Below are positions 17,296 through 17,345 of a stretch of DNA of 17,345 bases, in pieces. Source of the stretch: Flectobacillus sp. (lineage in GTDB: Bacteria; Bacteroidota; Bacteroidia; Cytophagales; Spirosomataceae); assembly GCA_029865665.1 (NCBI GenBank), contig JARXAV010000156.1, forward strand, positions 1 to 17,345. The letters run 5' to 3'. Below the pieces are notes generated by a model that was not told where the DNA came from, searched no databases, and worked only from the letters and a program-made list of their open reading frames with translations. The translations under genes and the position numbers were made by a program. Numbering within the stretch: the stretch's first letter is position 1; each line of letters begins with the position of its first letter.

Positions 17296-17345
17296 TTATT
17301 TTTTAAGTAATTCTCTAATTTTAGTAACATCTGGATGTATAATCC
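17296..17345 (-). CDS. C-terminal end of an unidentified upstream operon gene
   Basis: On the minus strand the frame reads IIHPDVTKIRELLKK and stops with TAA at 17296-17298. Only these 15 residues are in the window, ending in a basic amphipathic helix-like tail. The stop lies 3 bp before the TPR start codon, so this is very probably the preceding gene of the same operon. No family can be named from so little sequence. The evidence is the tight spacing and the open frame to the window edge. Confidence 0.55.
   Translation of the reverse strand, partial: IIHPDVTKIRELLKK

Overview
The window is AT-rich (roughly one third G+C by eye). Its A-rich regions upstream of start codons, signal peptides ending in -AQ, Ig-like, CARDB and IPT/TIG surface modules, and TIR and TPR gene families all point to a Bacteroidota genome, most likely a Cytophagales-type environmental bacterium. 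That placement is inference from gene content; no rRNA or housekeeping marker is present.

From 1 to 12752, all on the minus strand, lie two giant exported proteins 12 bp apart. The upstream gene (12752 to 5202, 2516 residues) has a signal peptide, a right-handed beta-helix stalk of near-identical repeats, an Fn3-like domain, eight tandem CARDB domains, a PPC-like domain, an IPT/TIG domain and a terminal adhesin-type domain. The downstream gene (5189 to beyond position 1) has its own signal peptide, an N-terminal RHS entry domain, about twenty YD repeats, a degenerate RHS core end, a glycine-rich hydrophobic stretch, a DPNE(V/I)IGP domain and Ig-like domains. No toxin is visible before the window ends. 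The domain order looks like one very large RHS surface protein divided into two co-transcribed genes.

From 12753 to 14133 is an AT-rich spacer with hairpins, then a frameshifted and shortened remnant of a DUF418-like membrane protein on the plus strand, then a strong intrinsic terminator between convergent genes.

From 14134 to 17345, on the minus strand, is a compact operon: the last residues of an unidentified protein, 3 bp, an exported TPR protein with a carboxypeptidase-regulatory-like N-terminus, 87 bp, and a TIR protein. The TIR protein has a cytoplasmic TIR domain, one membrane helix and a periplasmic beta-sandwich region. A membrane-anchored TIR enzyme paired with a periplasmic TPR partner is the best candidate here for a poorly described signalling or conflict system.
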